64,000 bases of DNA from Bacillus sp. AFS098217 (GCF_002551815.1 NZ_NVPR01000038.1:49650-113649); one strand, 5' to 3'; shown: positions 10,609 to 20,416, counted from the first letter of the stretch. Notes: generated from the sequence alone by a model not told the origin. Numbers and translations: made by a program.

Positions 10609-11571
10609 TTAAAATTTTCTTTTTCCAATATACTTTGCAACATTTTGCAAAGCATATTTTGCCTGCCCGCGCGGTAATGGTTTTATTACTTCTAATGCTT
10701 TATGTAAATAACGTTCACTAAATGCGAATGCTTGATCAATTGCTGGACTCATTTTAATCGCATGAATAATTTCTTTCATTTCACTTGCCGTTGTATTTTC
10801 ATGAACTGATACAATTTTTTCACGAAGCTTTGGATCCTCCATAGCATACAAAGCTGGCAGCGTAACATTCCCCTGCAACAAATCGCCTCCTGCAGGCTTT
10901 CCAAGCTTTTCTTCTGTTGAGACAAAATCTAAAATATCATCAATAATCTGATAAGACATACCAACAAAATACCCATACCAAAACAAACGCTGTACAGTAT
11001 CACGATTCGCACCTGAAGCAATTGCTCCTAACTGACAACTCGCAGCAATCAACAACGCTGTTTTTCTCTTTATTCTTCGCAAATATGTTCTTAAATTTTG
11101 ATCATAGTTATACTTGTCTTTAATTTGTTCAATTTCACCTTTACACACTTCCAAAATCGTGTAAGATAAAGCTTGATGAGCTGCTGGAACTTCTAAATTC
11201 GTAATGCACTCAAGGGACTTCGCAAACAAATAATCCCCTGTATACATTGCGATACGATCTCCCCATTTCGCATTCACCGTCGCACTACTACGTCGCAAAA
11301 GTGCTGCGTCAATCACATCATCATGAACAAGGGAAGCCATATGAATGAGTTCTAATGCAACTGCCACATGCTTAATTGCATCTAACTTATAGTCCCCAAA
11401 CTTCCCTGCAAGCAATACAAAAACAGGGCGAATTCGTTTCCCACCAGCCTCAATGAGCTGTAACGCCGCCTCTTCCACTAACTGCTGCTCTGAGGCAACA
11501 ACCTTTTTTAATTCTTTTTCTATTACATTAATATCCGATCGTAAAAAAGAGTACATAAGTTGTAACTTCAT
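10609..11571 (-). CDS. hepT: Heptaprenyl diphosphate synthase component II
   Basis: Catalytic subunit of the two-component enzyme that makes the C35 side chain of menaquinone-7. The 320-residue protein has the two aspartate-rich motifs of trans-prenyltransferases: DDVID (near 84) and DDILD (near 215). The start was placed at the ATG at 11571 (MKLQLMYSFLRSD), six bases after AAGGTG; the frame also contains an in-frame GTG at 11580. It works with HepS, encoded two genes upstream. Confidence 0.95.
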   Translation of the reverse strand: MKLQLMYSFLRSDINVIEKELKKVVASEQQLVEEAALQLIEAGGKRIRPVFVLLAGKFGDYKLDAIKHVAVALELIHMASLVHDDVIDAALLRRSSATVNAKWGDRIAMYTGDYLFAKSLECITNLEVPAAHQALSYTILEVCKGEIEQIKDKYNYDQNLRTYLRRIKRKTALLIAASCQLGAIASGANRDTVQRLFWYGYFVGMSYQIIDDILDFVSTEEKLGKPAGGDLLQGNVTLPALYAMEDPKLREKIVSVHENTTASEMKEIIHAIKMSPAIDQAFAFSERYLHKALEVIKPLPRGQAKYALQNVAKYIGKRKF

Positions 11572-11602
11572 ATTGTTCACCTTAACCTAAAACGTCTTTT
11601 TT

Positions 11603-12316
11603 CTATTTTGATTCGGGTTTAAACCCTAAATGCATAGCTGCTACCCCAAAAGTAAATGGTTTCACTTGCACACGCTCAAGTCCAGCAGCTTCAAACATAT
11701 TTGCTAATTCTTTCATCCCAGGGAATGTGCTAGCGGATTCCTGAAGCCATGAATATTCCTTATAACTTTTTGCAAACATCTTTCCAAACAACGGCATAAT
11801 ATATTTAAAATACAATATATACATTTGACGGAAACCTATCATCGTTGGTTGTGATGTTTCTAAACAAATCACTTTTCCACCCGGCTTTACCACGCGAGTC
11901 ATTTCTTTTAATACATGCATATAATCTGGAACGTTACGCAATCCAAAACCAATTGTTATATAGTCAAATGTATCATCTTCAAACGGAAGCTCCATTGCAT
12001 TCCCATGCATAAGTTCTACATGTTTTAATCCTAAAGCCTTTACTTTTTCCTTACCAACAGATAGCATATTTTCACTAAAATCTAAACCATATACTTTTCC
12101 GTTTGGACCAACAGCATTAGCAAGCGCAATTGTCCAATCCGCAGTTCCACAGCACACATCTAATGCCTTACTACCAGGTTTTACATCCATAATTCGCATT
12201 GTTTCTTTACGCCATGCTTTATGTCTTTGAAAACTAATAACCGAATTCATTACATCGTATTTATCAGAGATTTTCTCAAATACGTCATGTACTCTTTCTT
12301 CTTTTGATTGCTGCAT
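11603..12316 (-). CDS. menG: Demethylmenaquinone methyltransferase (MenG/UbiE)
   Basis: SAM-dependent methyltransferase for the last step of menaquinone synthesis. The 237-residue protein has the UbiE signatures: [17 protein letters not shown] (near 20-36), the SAM-binding [10 protein letters not shown] (near 52-61) and [17 protein letters not shown] (near 123). It lies between the two heptaprenyl synthase subunits, so side-chain synthesis and ring methylation are in one transcription unit. The cytoplasmic protein acts on membrane-bound demethylmenaquinone. Confidence 0.96.
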   Translation of the reverse strand: MQQSKEERVHDVFEKISDKYDVMNSVISFQRHKAWRKETMRIMDVKPGSKALDVCCGTADWTIALANAVGPNGKVYGLDFSENMLSVGKEKVKALGLKHVELMHGNAMELPFEDDTFDYITIGFGLRNVPDYMHVLKEMTRVVKPGGKVICLETSQPTMIGFRQMYILYFKYIMPLFGKMFAKSYKEYSWLQESASTFPGMKELANMFEAAGLERVQVKPFTFGVAAMHLGFKPESK

Positions 12317-12346
12317 GCTCTTACCCTTCTTCCAATATAAAATTGC

Positions 12347-13102
12347 TTATGTTCTCAATTTGTCTTTTAAAGTAGAAACTATACCGTCAATTTCTTTATG
12401 ACTTTGTAGAAATGTATGTTCTTGTTTGTTCATTTCTTCTAACCACTCTTTAAAGACGGTTTCCACGTTTCTGTCATCATCATTTGATAGAGTTGCTTGA
12501 ACCGCTTGAAAAACAGGTACATTTTGTCTTTCAGCATGCAATTGATACTCTCTTTGAAGACGATTTCTCCCTAATACATACGCCATAAACGGCTTCCAAT
12601 GCGGTAAATGAAAATGGTCACATGTTTTCTGCAGAAGTGCTGATTCAATCATCATCACACTTTCAATGACTTCATCAACTATTTGATACTCCTTCTGATA
12701 TAACATAATTTTATGTTCATTAATTTCTTTGATTCCTTCAGCAAGTGCACGAATAAGTACAATATCACAATTCATTGAAAGTAAATAATAATACAAGCCA
12801 CTATAATAATCACCCGCAAGGACTGTGAGTTGACGACGCTTATGAAATCCACTTGTTTCTTTATCCGCTTTATTTGATACCTTTTCATGTGTATCAAGAG
12901 CAATTTGTACAAGCATAATCGTTACCACATAGTGATCAATCTGTTCTTTATGTAAATTTGCACTCTTTAAAGCAGCATATAAAAGTACTACTTTTTCCTC
13001 ATCAATAACTGGTTCTTCAATATAATTTATAAAATAAGGATGGCGCAGTTTTGCTAGCAACTGCTCCTTTATACCCGCATACCCTCCGTAGATGTCACAC
13101 AC
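12347..13102 (-). CDS. hepS: Heptaprenyl diphosphate synthase component I
   Basis: Small non-catalytic partner that sets product length with HepT. The family diverges quickly, but the N-terminus (MCDIYGGYAGIKEQLLAKLRH) matches the HepS pattern M-x-DIYG and the neighbourhood is diagnostic. The start was chosen as the GTG at 13102, six bases after AAGGGTG, rather than the GTG at 13111 that overlaps that Shine-Dalgarno. It is the first gene of hepS-menG-hepT. Confidence 0.88.
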   Translation of the reverse strand: MCDIYGGYAGIKEQLLAKLRHPYFINYIEEPVIDEEKVVLLYAALKSANLHKEQIDHYVVTIMLVQIALDTHEKVSNKADKETSGFHKRRQLTVLAGDYYSGLYYYLLSMNCDIVLIRALAEGIKEINEHKIMLYQKEYQIVDEVIESVMMIESALLQKTCDHFHLPHWKPFMAYVLGRNRLQREYQLHAERQNVPVFQAVQATLSNDDDRNVETVFKEWLEEMNKQEHTFLQSHKEIDGIVSTLKDKLRT

Positions 13103-13311
13103 AAAAATCACCCTTGTTTTCTAATTCATAAAACTTATTATAACACATACAGTCTATTTTCTATAACCAAAACTTGGTTGATTCAAACAAACTGCAAGTA
13201 AAGCCCTATATACACAATAACGTGAAACTGTAATTAACAAGTTTTTTCTGATCTCCATTACTTGTTATCCACCGCCAATCGGTGCTATTATTGCCAAAAA
13301 TAGCAAGATAA

Positions 13312-13344
13312 ATAAAAAAGAAAAGCAGTTTCCCGCTTTTCTTT
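13312..13344 (-). terminator. Rho-independent terminator of folE
   Basis: A stem AAAGAAAAGC/GCTTTTCTTT with a short loop overlaps the folE stop and is followed by T residues on the minus strand. The 13103-13312 gap beyond it holds no mtrB (TRAP) gene or recognisable remnant. Confidence 0.75.
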
Positions 13345-13912
13345 ACTTCGTCTTAATAAAAGACAAAATTTCACTACGTGCTGCTGCATCATTTTCTAAT
13401 ACGCCACGCACTGCTGTAGTTACTGTTTTTGCACCAGGTTTTTTCACACCGCGCATTGTCATGCACATATGTTCTGCTTCCACAACTACCATCACGCCAT
13501 GTGGTTCTAGTACTTCCATAATAGAATTAGCTACTGTTGATGTAATACGTTCTTGAAGTTGTGGACGGCGTGCAATTGTATCTACCGTACGAGCTAACTT
13601 ACTTAAACCTGTGACTTTTCCACCACGTGGAATATATGCAACATGAGCAACTCCATAAAACGGAACAAGGTGATGCTCACACATCGAATAAAATGGAATA
13701 TCTTTTACTAATACAAGCTCTTCGTGATCTTCTCCAAATACTTTATGCAGGTGTTCCTTTGGATCTTCATGCATCCCTGAGAATACTTCTGCATACATCT
13801 TTGCAACACGTTTTGGTGTATCAAGTACTCCCTCGCGATTTGGATCGTCTCCAATTGCCTCTAAAATAAGGCGCACTGCTTGCTCAATTTGTTCTAAATT
13901 AACTTTTGCCAT
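13343..13912 (-). CDS. folE: GTP cyclohydrolase I
   Basis: First enzyme of folate (tetrahydropterin) synthesis: converts GTP to dihydroneopterin triphosphate. The 189-residue protein is the zinc-dependent FolE1 type. The zinc ligands are visible in [12 protein letters not shown] (near 73-84) and [15 protein letters not shown] (near 142-156). The ATG at 13912 follows GGGAGG. In B. subtilis the neighbouring gene is mtrB; here folE is followed directly by hepS. Confidence 0.97.
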   Translation of the reverse strand: MAKVNLEQIEQAVRLILEAIGDDPNREGVLDTPKRVAKMYAEVFSGMHEDPKEHLHKVFGEDHEELVLVKDIPFYSMCEHHLVPFYGVAHVAYIPRGGKVTGLSKLARTVDTIARRPQLQERITSTVANSIMEVLEPHGVMVVVEAEHMCMTMRGVKKPGAKTVTTAVRGVLENDAAARSEILSFIKTK

Positions 13913-13979
13913 CCGCTAGCCCTCCCGAAAAACCTAAAAGTGATACGAACACATTCTAGCATATTTATGATTTTAAAAG

Positions 13980-14013
13980 CAAAAAGAAGAGTCTCCAAAA
14001 AGGAAACTCTTCT
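13980..14013 (-). terminator. Rho-independent terminator downstream of hup
   Basis: A stem of GAAGAGTxxCC with its complement around an A-rich loop, followed by TTCTTTTT on the minus strand. Confidence 0.75.
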
Positions 14014-14033
14014 TCCCTGTTAATATGTAAGGA

Positions 14034-14306
14034 TTATTTAACCGCATCTTTTAACGCTTTACCAGGTTTGAATGCAGGTACTTTGCTTGCAGCGATTTCA
14101 ATTTCCTCACCAGTTTGTGGGTTGCGTCCTTTACGAGCCGCACGCTCACGAACTTCGAAGTTACCGAATCCGATCAATTGTACTTTATCACCTTGTTTTA
14201 AAGCTTCTAAGATAGAATCAAAAACAGCGTCAACTGCTTTTGTTGCATCCTTTTTAGAAAGGGAACTTGCTTCTGCAACAGCATTGATTAAATCTGTCTT
14301 GTTCAT
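14034..14306 (-). CDS. hup: HU-type DNA-binding protein HBsu
   Basis: The abundant histone-like protein that bends and compacts DNA. The 90-residue protein has the full HU fold signature, [12 protein letters not shown] at the start and [21 protein letters not shown] (near 46-66) in the DNA-binding arm. A frame extension to 14378 was rejected because the ATG at 14306 follows a strong GGGAGGAGGTG. It stands alone between two terminators. Confidence 0.98.
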   Translation of the reverse strand: MNKTDLINAVAEASSLSKKDATKAVDAVFDSILEALKQGDKVQLIGFGNFEVRERAARKGRNPQTGEEIEIAASKVPAFKPGKALKDAVK

Positions 14307-14506
14307 GCCATTCACCTCCTCCCAAAGATAGGACTGTATAATGATCATAAAATGAGTCTTACTTTCATTTGTAGGCAATTTTTACAAATTCTATACTACA
14401 AAGATGTAGATAAATCATTATCAACGCCTATATTATACGATTCTCCTGTATAATTCAATATTTTTAAAGAAATTGTTACCTCGAAAATGTGAAAAACTGA
14501 TGAAAC

Positions 14507-14602
14507 TTGACAATATGCAACAAAGTATTAGATAATTGCTATTTATTTTTCCTATTATTCACTACAAAAATGAAAAATCCCTCTGCATGCAGAGGGATTT
14601 TT
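14507..14602 (+). ncRNA. Possible very short plus-strand transcript between hup and spoIVA
   Basis: TTGACA (14507-14512) and GATAAT (14531-14536), 18 bases apart, point right. About 36 bases on they meet the GC-rich hairpin at 14573-14602 with its T tract, so a transcript of about 60 bases would result. No open frame lies in it. The elements could be chance in A/T-rich DNA. Confidence 0.25.
14573..14602. terminator. Terminator of spoIVA, symmetrical
   Basis: A perfect 30-base palindrome with a GC core (CCCTCTGCATGCAGAGGG) flanked by A5 and T5. It lies immediately after the spoIVA stop and is usable on either strand. Confidence 0.85.
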
Positions 14603-14603
14603 C

Positions 14604-16082
14604 CTATAATATAATTGCAATTAATCCACCAGATCCTTCGTTAATAATTCTTTCTAATGTTTCTTTTAATTTATAGCGTGCATTTTCTGGCATTAGAGAC
14701 AATTTCGCTTGAATTCCTTCTCGGACAATTGAACTAAGCGAACGTCCAAAGATATCAGAATTCCATATTGATAGCGGATCATCTTCAAAATCTTGCATTA
14801 AGTAACGAACAAGTTCTTCACTTTGTTTTTCGGTACCTATAATCGGTTCAAATGTGGATTCAACATCTACTTTAATCATATGAATAGATGGCGCAACAGC
14901 TTTTAATTTCACACCAAATCGTGACCCGTGGCGAATAATTTCTGGTTCATCTAGACTCATATCAGCTAGAGCTGGGGCAGCTACACCATATCCGGTTTGT
15001 TTCACCATTCGTAAAGCATCTGAAACTTGATCATATTCTGTTTTCGCATGAGAGAAATCAAGCATAAGCTTTAACAAATGATCTTTCCCTCTAATTTCTA
15101 CACCTACAACTTCTTTTAAAATTTGATCGTACAACTCATCCGGCGCATATAAATCAATCTCGGCTACCCCTTGCCCCATATCAATCCCAGCCAAACTTGC
15201 CCGATCAATAAACTCATACTGGCTAAATTGCCAAACGACACGATCTACATCACGAAGCCGTTTTATATCTTTAACTGTCTCTTGAACAGCTTCTTGATAA
15301 CTCTGACGTAACCAATGCCCCTCATTCAACACCATTACCCAGCTCGGAAGATTTACATTCACCTCTAAAACAGGGAATTCAAACAAAGCTTCTCGAAGTA
15401 CATTGTATACATCTGTTTCTCTTAAACTCTCTACACTCATCGCGATTACCGGGATATCATATTCTTCTGATAAACTTTGACGTAGCTGCTCCGTATCTGG
15501 ATGGTACGGCTGTACAGTATTAATGATCATGATAAATGGCTTTCCTACTTCTTTTAACTCATTCACTACGCGCTCTTCTGCTTCTATATAATCCCGTCTT
15601 GGAATTTCACCAATCGTTCCATCAGTTGTAATGACAACCCCAATAGTAGAATGCTCTTGAATCACTTTACGTGTTCCGATTTCAGCAGCCTCATGGAATG
15701 GAATAGGTTCTTCATACCAAGGCGTGTTAATCATGCGCGGACCATTCTCATCCTCATAACCTTTCGCTCCAGGAACTGTATAACCCACACAATCTACTAA
15801 TCGAATATTTACCTCAAGACCGTCATCAACGTGGATGGAAACCGCTTGGTTTGGAACAAATTTTGGCTCCGTTGTCATAATCGTACGTCCAGCAGCACTT
15901 TGGGGTAATTCATCCTGCGCACGCTGCCGATCTGATTCATTTTCAATATTCGGAATAACAACAAGCTCCATAAATTTTTTTATAAACGTTGATTTCCCTG
16001 TTCGAACAGCCCCTACAACTCCGAAATAGATATCACCGCCTGTGCGCTCAGCAATGTCTTTAAAAATGTCTACCTTTTCCAA
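14604..16082 (-). CDS. spoIVA: Stage IV sporulation protein A (spore coat basement-layer ATPase)
   Basis: Made in the mother cell, SpoIVA hydrolyses ATP to polymerise on the forespore surface and forms the platform for coat assembly. At 492 residues it is family length. It has a P-loop of the TRAFAC type, GAVRTGKST (near 24-32), and a switch-like DCVGY further on. The C-terminal MPENARYKLKETLERII matches the part that binds SpoVM and the membrane. The start is a TTG at 16082 after GGAGGGAA. A sigma-E-like promoter lies upstream. Confidence 0.97.
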   Translation of the reverse strand: MEKVDIFKDIAERTGGDIYFGVVGAVRTGKSTFIKKFMELVVIPNIENESDRQRAQDELPQSAAGRTIMTTEPKFVPNQAVSIHVDDGLEVNIRLVDCVGYTVPGAKGYEDENGPRMINTPWYEEPIPFHEAAEIGTRKVIQEHSTIGVVITTDGTIGEIPRRDYIEAEERVVNELKEVGKPFIMIINTVQPYHPDTEQLRQSLSEEYDIPVIAMSVESLRETDVYNVLREALFEFPVLEVNVNLPSWVMVLNEGHWLRQSYQEAVQETVKDIKRLRDVDRVVWQFSQYEFIDRASLAGIDMGQGVAEIDLYAPDELYDQILKEVVGVEIRGKDHLLKLMLDFSHAKTEYDQVSDALRMVKQTGYGVAAPALADMSLDEPEIIRHGSRFGVKLKAVAPSIHMIKVDVESTFEPIIGTEKQSEELVRYLMQDFEDDPLSIWNSDIFGRSLSSIVREGIQAKLSLMPENARYKLKETLERIINEGSGGLIAIIL

Positions 16083-16203
16083 GTGATTCCCTCCCTCAAA
16101 ATTTTTGGGAATAATTCAAGTTCTATTAACAAATCATACCCTCTCTGATGTTTCCTATAATATCTGATATAACATAAAGATATTCTGGAAGTTCGGACAA
16201 TAT

Positions 16204-16234
16204 ATCATATGATTTTGTCCCAATTTCATATGAC
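16204..16234 (-). promoter_or_regulatory. Candidate sigma-E promoter of spoIVA
   Basis: The minus strand reads GTCATAT (16234-16228), 16 bases, then CATATGAT (16211-16204). This resembles the sigma-E pattern (about GTCATAT and CATACAAT), although the spacer is one or two bases longer than usual. It lies 120 bases upstream of spoIVA, which is a sigma-E gene in B. subtilis. Confidence 0.4.
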
Positions 16235-16279
16235 TATTTAAAAAGAACTTTTTGTTTGCATCACAAGTTGTATTACATG

Positions 16280-16322
16280 AAAAAACCTTTCTTCTAGAAC
16301 TTATTCGCTAGAAGAAAGGTTC
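16280..16322 (-). terminator. Rho-independent terminator downstream of yphF
   Basis: A 14-bp stem AACCTTTCTTCTAG with its complement and a 10-base loop, followed by TTTTTT on the minus strand. Confidence 0.85.
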
Positions 16323-16330
16323 ATGACTTA

Positions 16331-17041
16331 TCATTTAAAAAAAATTGGCTCCCCGTTTCTTACTGTATAGGGTAAAGAATATGCAGGTACAAATGGTGAG
16401 TCCTTTAGAAGCATATTTCGAATATCCTCACCTTCTTTAAGATTCCCTTCATTTTTTTGTAGCATTTCATATAAATCCATTCGATAATCAACAAAAATCT
16501 CCCCTTTTTCATTCATTACGAGGGGCAATCCTTTTCCAGAATAAGGGCTAGTTACTTGCGGTACATCTTTATATCCCATCTTTTTAAAATCAAGTTCATA
16601 CACACCATCCGCAATAACCTTTTTAAAAGGCGGATATTGATGTTCATCCCGATACATTCGCAATTTTAGCGTAACATCTTGAATTTGTTCTGCTATTCTT
16701 ACATCAATTAACTTTACCGTTGGATTTGTTTCGACATCTACTAATACATATTGGTATACACCACCACTTTCATATGCATTCCCTGGCGCTTCCTGCATAT
16801 AACGCGGTGCTAATTTTTGAAAATCGATAGGATATTTTTGATAAATTGGTGTACTCATGTCACGTGTCTTTATAGGTAACAAACCATTATTTTGCTCTTT
16901 ATATGTATGAACAGCATTTTGAACAGCTTGTAACTGATCTTCATAGGGGACAGCATTTTGTTTCATATTTTCTCTTGGATACATACACCCTGCTAAAATG
17001 CTTGTACAACAAAATATTAAAATAATATAGACTTTTTTCAA
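16331..17041 (-). CDS. yphF: YphF-like lipoprotein
   Basis: A predicted lipoprotein of about 236 residues. The N-terminus is a lysine pair, a hydrophobic stretch and the lipobox LAGC, so the mature protein would be lipid-anchored outside the membrane. Two similar halves (KTRDMSTPIYQKYPIDFQKL and KVIADGVYELDFKKMGYK) suggest an internal duplication. No catalytic motif is visible. The start is the TTG at 17041 after AAGGGGG. It matches YphF by location between spoIVA and the yphE-like gene; its function is unknown. Confidence 0.8.
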   Translation of the reverse strand: MKKVYIILIFCCTSILAGCMYPRENMKQNAVPYEDQLQAVQNAVHTYKEQNNGLLPIKTRDMSTPIYQKYPIDFQKLAPRYMQEAPGNAYESGGVYQYVLVDVETNPTVKLIDVRIAEQIQDVTLKLRMYRDEHQYPPFKKVIADGVYELDFKKMGYKDVPQVTSPYSGKGLPLVMNEKGEIFVDYRMDLYEMLQKNEGNLKEGEDIRNMLLKDSPFVPAYSLPYTVRNGEPIFFK

Positions 17042-17175
17042 CGACAATCCCCCTTTATCATCTTGCTAGTGTATACCTCGTTACCGCTATGAAAGCAATT
17101 AGACCACTATGTTTAGTGAAATTTTATAATTTTTTAGCTGTCACGATTCGTCGCAAAATAAAAAACACCTTTCCT

Positions 17176-17379
17176 TTATTGCTCCACTGGTCCACTAAAC
17201 ACAACAAGGAAAATAACAATCCCAGATATGATCACAAGTGTATACGCAACACCCGCTGTAATCCCTTTCAAAAATTTACTCTTCATTCTATGTCTACTTA
17301 TCAAAATAAAGATTACCGCCATGAACATAAATCCCATTGCCCCTAAAGAAAACCACATTTTTATAAGCCCCTCCGACAT
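17176..17379 (-). CDS. yphE: Small membrane protein, YphE-like (DUF2768)
   Basis: A 67-residue protein with two hydrophobic helices (about residues 7-26 and 38-58), separated by a basic loop (SRHRMKSKFLKG). It fits the DUF2768/YphE family in length and position. The ATG at 17379 was preferred to the GTG two codons earlier because AAGGGG is correctly spaced before it. No function is known. Neighbouring sporulation genes make a sporulation role plausible but not shown. Confidence 0.75.
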   Translation of the reverse strand: MSEGLIKMWFSLGAMGFMFMAVIFILISRHRMKSKFLKGITAGVAYTLVIISGIVIFLVVFSGPVEQ

Positions 17380-17543
17380 ATGCACACCCCTTTATCCTCA
17401 CTCCGTTTTTATACTATTTTAACAAATTAAAAAATTTAAACAAATAAAATTCATGATTTTATTATGAATTCTTTTCTCACCCAAACTTTTACTACAAATA
17501 TTTTTCAAATCCATTAATCCATGATGCCACCAAGTGTGAAAAC

Positions 17544-17573
17544 AAAAATAAAACCGAAGCGAATGCTTCGGTT
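17544..17573 (-). terminator. Rho-independent terminator downstream of spoVIF
   Basis: A stem ACCGAAGC/GCTTCGGT with a 4-base loop, followed by TTTATTTTT on the minus strand. The rest of the 17380-17656 gap is A/T-rich and holds no credible gene. Confidence 0.75.
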
Positions 17574-17656
17574 GACCAAATATGCCCAAAAACAGCTCTA
17601 TTTCCATTTCTTCATAGCTATCATATGCAATCTATAAACTCTGTGTTTCTCATACT

Positions 17657-17908
17657 TTATTTTTTAAACATCTTACCCAACGAGCTAAAGTCTGTCGGCA
17701 TATTATTATTAATAATTGCTTTTACAATTTGATCTTCTTGCTCTTTCGGTACCTCTCGCCCTGCCATTATAGCAACTTGATGAATCAATTGACGGAGCAC
17801 TTTCTCATCACGTAAATTCGCATTTTGTACAGATGATGCTAATTTAAAAATATCATCTTTATTCACTTTCGCTTCTTTCTCAATATTATTGAAAATGTTC
17901 TGATCCAT
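17657..17908 (-). CDS. Stage VI sporulation protein F (SpoVIF family)
   Basis: A soluble 83-residue helical protein matching the SpoVIF (YjcC) family, whose B. subtilis member is needed for late spore coat assembly. The sequence includes NIFNNIEKEAKVNKDDIFKL near the start and GREVPKEQEDQIVKAIINN in the middle. It ends in a lysine pair. The ATG at 17908 is preceded by AGGGTGAAGGAA; an in-frame GTG at 17917 is possible. The family may have more than one copy in the genome, so no symbol is given. Confidence 0.75.
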   Translation of the reverse strand: MDQNIFNNIEKEAKVNKDDIFKLASSVQNANLRDEKVLRQLIHQVAIMAGREVPKEQEDQIVKAIINNNMPTDFSSLGKMFKK

Positions 17909-17984
17909 TTCCTTCACCCTCTCTTCAAGTTACTTTTTATCGTATGCAAAAAGAAATAAAATGGTGAAAAGACCCAGAAAAACA

Positions 17985-18022
17985 AAAAAGCCATATAAGT
18001 GCGAAAGGCACCTATATAGCTT
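17985..18022 (-). terminator. Rho-independent terminator downstream of gpsA
   Basis: An imperfect stem AAAGCTATATAGGTGC/GCACTTATATGGCTTT with a small loop, followed by TTTTTTG on the minus strand. Confidence 0.75.
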
Positions 18023-18026
18023 TTAT

Positions 18027-19049
18027 TTACAATAAATCAGGGATAGCCTCAACTTCATGCTTTCGAACACGCCCCATCAATGAACCTACTGCATCTTTTA
18101 CATTATTTCCATTGAACAGCACATCGTATAAGACTGATGTAATTGGCATTTCAACTTCCATTTTCTCTGCCAATTCATAAGCTGCCTTCGTTGTTCTTAC
18201 ACCTTCAACGACCATTCCCATACTGTCTAGTACTTCTTCTAAAGAATGTCCTTTTCCAAGCATATTTCCAGCACGCCAATTTCGACTATGAACGCTTGTA
18301 CAAGTTACAATCAAGTCACCCATTCCTGTTAAACCAGCAAACGTTAGTGGGTTTCCGCCCATCTTTCTTCCTAAACGAGCAATTTCTGTTAAACCACGCG
18401 TCATTAGTGCTGCCTTCGCGTTATCTCCTAATCCAAGTCCATCTGTGATTCCAGCGGCTAATGCAATAATATTTTTTAATGCCCCACCAAGCTCTACCCC
18501 AATGATATCTGGATTCGTATATACTCGGAAATAACTGTTCATAAACAAATCTTGCACTTCTTCAGCTGCTTCCATACGTTTAGCAGCGGCAGTAACAGTT
18601 GTAGCTTGACGAAGCCCTACCTCTTCCGCGTGGCTTGGTCCTGATAGGACAACAACATCTCGAATAAGATGCGCTGGAATTTCTTCTTCAATCACTTCCG
18701 AAATACGTTTTGAAGTTCCTGGTTCAATTCCTTTACTCGCATGAATCCAAGTCATTGGTCCTGAAACAATTTCTTTCATATTTTGCAATACTTCCCGGTA
18801 CGCTTTCGTCGGTACAACTAAAAGTACTGTATCTACATCTACTAATGCTTCTTCTAAAGAAGAGTAGGCTACGATTGTGCTTGGCAATGTAATCCCTGGA
18901 AGGTACCGACTGTTCTCATGTTTCATATTCATTTCATCCATGAGTTCAGAACGATTTCCCCAAATACGTACATCATGACCATTGTCAGCTAATACCATCG
19001 CTAACGCTGTTCCCCAGCTACCTGCTCCTACTACTGTGATTTTTTTCAT
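18027..19049 (-). CDS. gpsA: Glycerol-3-phosphate dehydrogenase [NAD(P)+]
   Basis: Reduces dihydroxyacetone phosphate to sn-glycerol-3-phosphate, the backbone of phospholipids and teichoic acids. The 340-residue protein begins with the dinucleotide-binding GAGSWGTALA (residues 8-17). It also has HASKGIEPGT, LSGPSHAEEV and the catalytic-lysine region GGALKNIIALAAG (near 187-199). The ATG at 19049 follows GGAGAGGATG. It is 18 bases downstream of der, so the two are probably co-transcribed. Confidence 0.97.
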   Translation of the reverse strand: MKKITVVGAGSWGTALAMVLADNGHDVRIWGNRSELMDEMNMKHENSRYLPGITLPSTIVAYSSLEEALVDVDTVLLVVPTKAYREVLQNMKEIVSGPMTWIHASKGIEPGTSKRISEVIEEEIPAHLIRDVVVLSGPSHAEEVGLRQATTVTAAAKRMEAAEEVQDLFMNSYFRVYTNPDIIGVELGGALKNIIALAAGITDGLGLGDNAKAALMTRGLTEIARLGRKMGGNPLTFAGLTGMGDLIVTCTSVHSRNWRAGNMLGKGHSLEEVLDSMGMVVEGVRTTKAAYELAEKMEVEMPITSVLYDVLFNGNNVKDAVGSLMGRVRKHEVEAIPDLL

Positions 19050-19067
19050 AAAATCACATCCTCTCCA

Positions 19068-20378
19068 TTAGTCTCTTGCTCTAGAAATAATTCGAATTGG
19101 CGTTCCTACGAAGCCAAACGACTCACGCAAACGATTCTTTAAGAAGCGCTCATATGAAAAGTGCATTAATTCTGGATCATTTACAAATACAACAAATGTC
19201 GGTGGTTTCACCGCGACTTGCGTTGCGTAGAAGATTTTCAAACGTTGTCCATTATGTGTTGGTGTTGGATTCATCGCCACCGCATCCATAATTACGTCAT
19301 TTAATACATTCGTTTGTATGCGAATGCTATGGCTTTCATTCACTTCATTAATAACCGGTAATAATGTCTGTGTACGTTTTTTCGTTTTCGCAGATAAAAA
19401 TACAATCGGTGCATAATCTAAAAATTGGAAGTGCGCACGAATATTTTCTTCAAATGCCTTCATTGTCTTTTCATCTTTTTTTACTGCATCCCACTTATTC
19501 ACAACGATAATAACAGCTCGTCCTGAATCATGTGCATAGCCAGCGATTTTTTTATCTTGCTCAATAATTCCTTCTTCACCATCTAAAACAACTAAGACAA
19601 CGTCAGAGCGTTCAATCGCTCTTAGTGCACGAAGTACACTATACTTTTCGGTACTCTCGTATACTTTCCCTTTTTTACGCATCCCAGCTGTATCAATAAT
19701 AACGTAATCTTGGCCATCTTTCGTGTATGGTGTATCGACGGCATCACGTGTCGTTCCTGCTACATTACTTACGATTACACGTTCTTGACCAAGCAAAGCA
19801 TTTACAAGTGATGATTTACCTACGTTCGGACGTCCAATTAATGAAAAGCGGATCGTTTCGTCATCGTATGCCTCTTCTTCAACCTTTGGAAAATGCTGCG
19901 CAGCTTCATCTAATAAATCCCCTAATCCCAAGCCATGTGTACCTGAGATTGGAAATGGCTCACCAAATCCTAATGCATAGAAGTCATAAATTTCATTACG
20001 CATCTCTGGATTATCTACTTTATTCACTGCAAGTACAACCGGTTTTTTAGAACGGTATAAAATTTTTGCAACTTCTTCGTCTGCTGCAGTTACACCGTCA
20101 CGGCCGTTTGTCATAAAAATGATAACATCCGCTTCATCAATCGCTACTTCTGCCTGTTGACGAATTTGTGTCAAAAACGGCTCGTCTCCAATATCAATTC
20201 CACCTGTATCAATAATGTTAAATTCATGATTTAACCATTCTCCTGCACTATAAATGCGATCTCGCGTTACACCTGGGATATCTTCTACAATGGAAACTCT
20301 CTCTCCAACAATTCTATTGAAAATAGTAGATTTCCCTACGTTCGGGCGGCCTACTATTGCCACTACTGGTTTCGGCAT
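19068..20378 (-). CDS. der: Ribosome biogenesis GTPase Der (EngA)
   Basis: Essential GTPase with two tandem G domains that helps assemble the 50S subunit. Both G1 loops are intact, GRPNVGKST (residues 10-18) and GRPNVGKSS (near 182-190). DTGG/DTAGM G3 and NKVD/NKWD G4 motifs are also present. The C-terminal KH-like domain runs from about 355 to 436 and ends in a basic tail. The 436-residue length is normal. The ATG follows AAAGGATG. Confidence 0.98.
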   Translation of the reverse strand: MPKPVVAIVGRPNVGKSTIFNRIVGERVSIVEDIPGVTRDRIYSAGEWLNHEFNIIDTGGIDIGDEPFLTQIRQQAEVAIDEADVIIFMTNGRDGVTAADEEVAKILYRSKKPVVLAVNKVDNPEMRNEIYDFYALGFGEPFPISGTHGLGLGDLLDEAAQHFPKVEEEAYDDETIRFSLIGRPNVGKSSLVNALLGQERVIVSNVAGTTRDAVDTPYTKDGQDYVIIDTAGMRKKGKVYESTEKYSVLRALRAIERSDVVLVVLDGEEGIIEQDKKIAGYAHDSGRAVIIVVNKWDAVKKDEKTMKAFEENIRAHFQFLDYAPIVFLSAKTKKRTQTLLPVINEVNESHSIRIQTNVLNDVIMDAVAMNPTPTHNGQRLKIFYATQVAVKPPTFVVFVNDPELMHFSYERFLKNRLRESFGFVGTPIRIISRARD

Positions 20379-20416
20379 ATACTTTCATCCTTTCAATCTG
20401 CTTCTGTTTATTATGT

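Noticed and set aside
17419-17607. Open frame of 62 residues on the minus strand.
   Set aside because: It spans the spoVIF terminator, has no Shine-Dalgarno and no recognisable composition.
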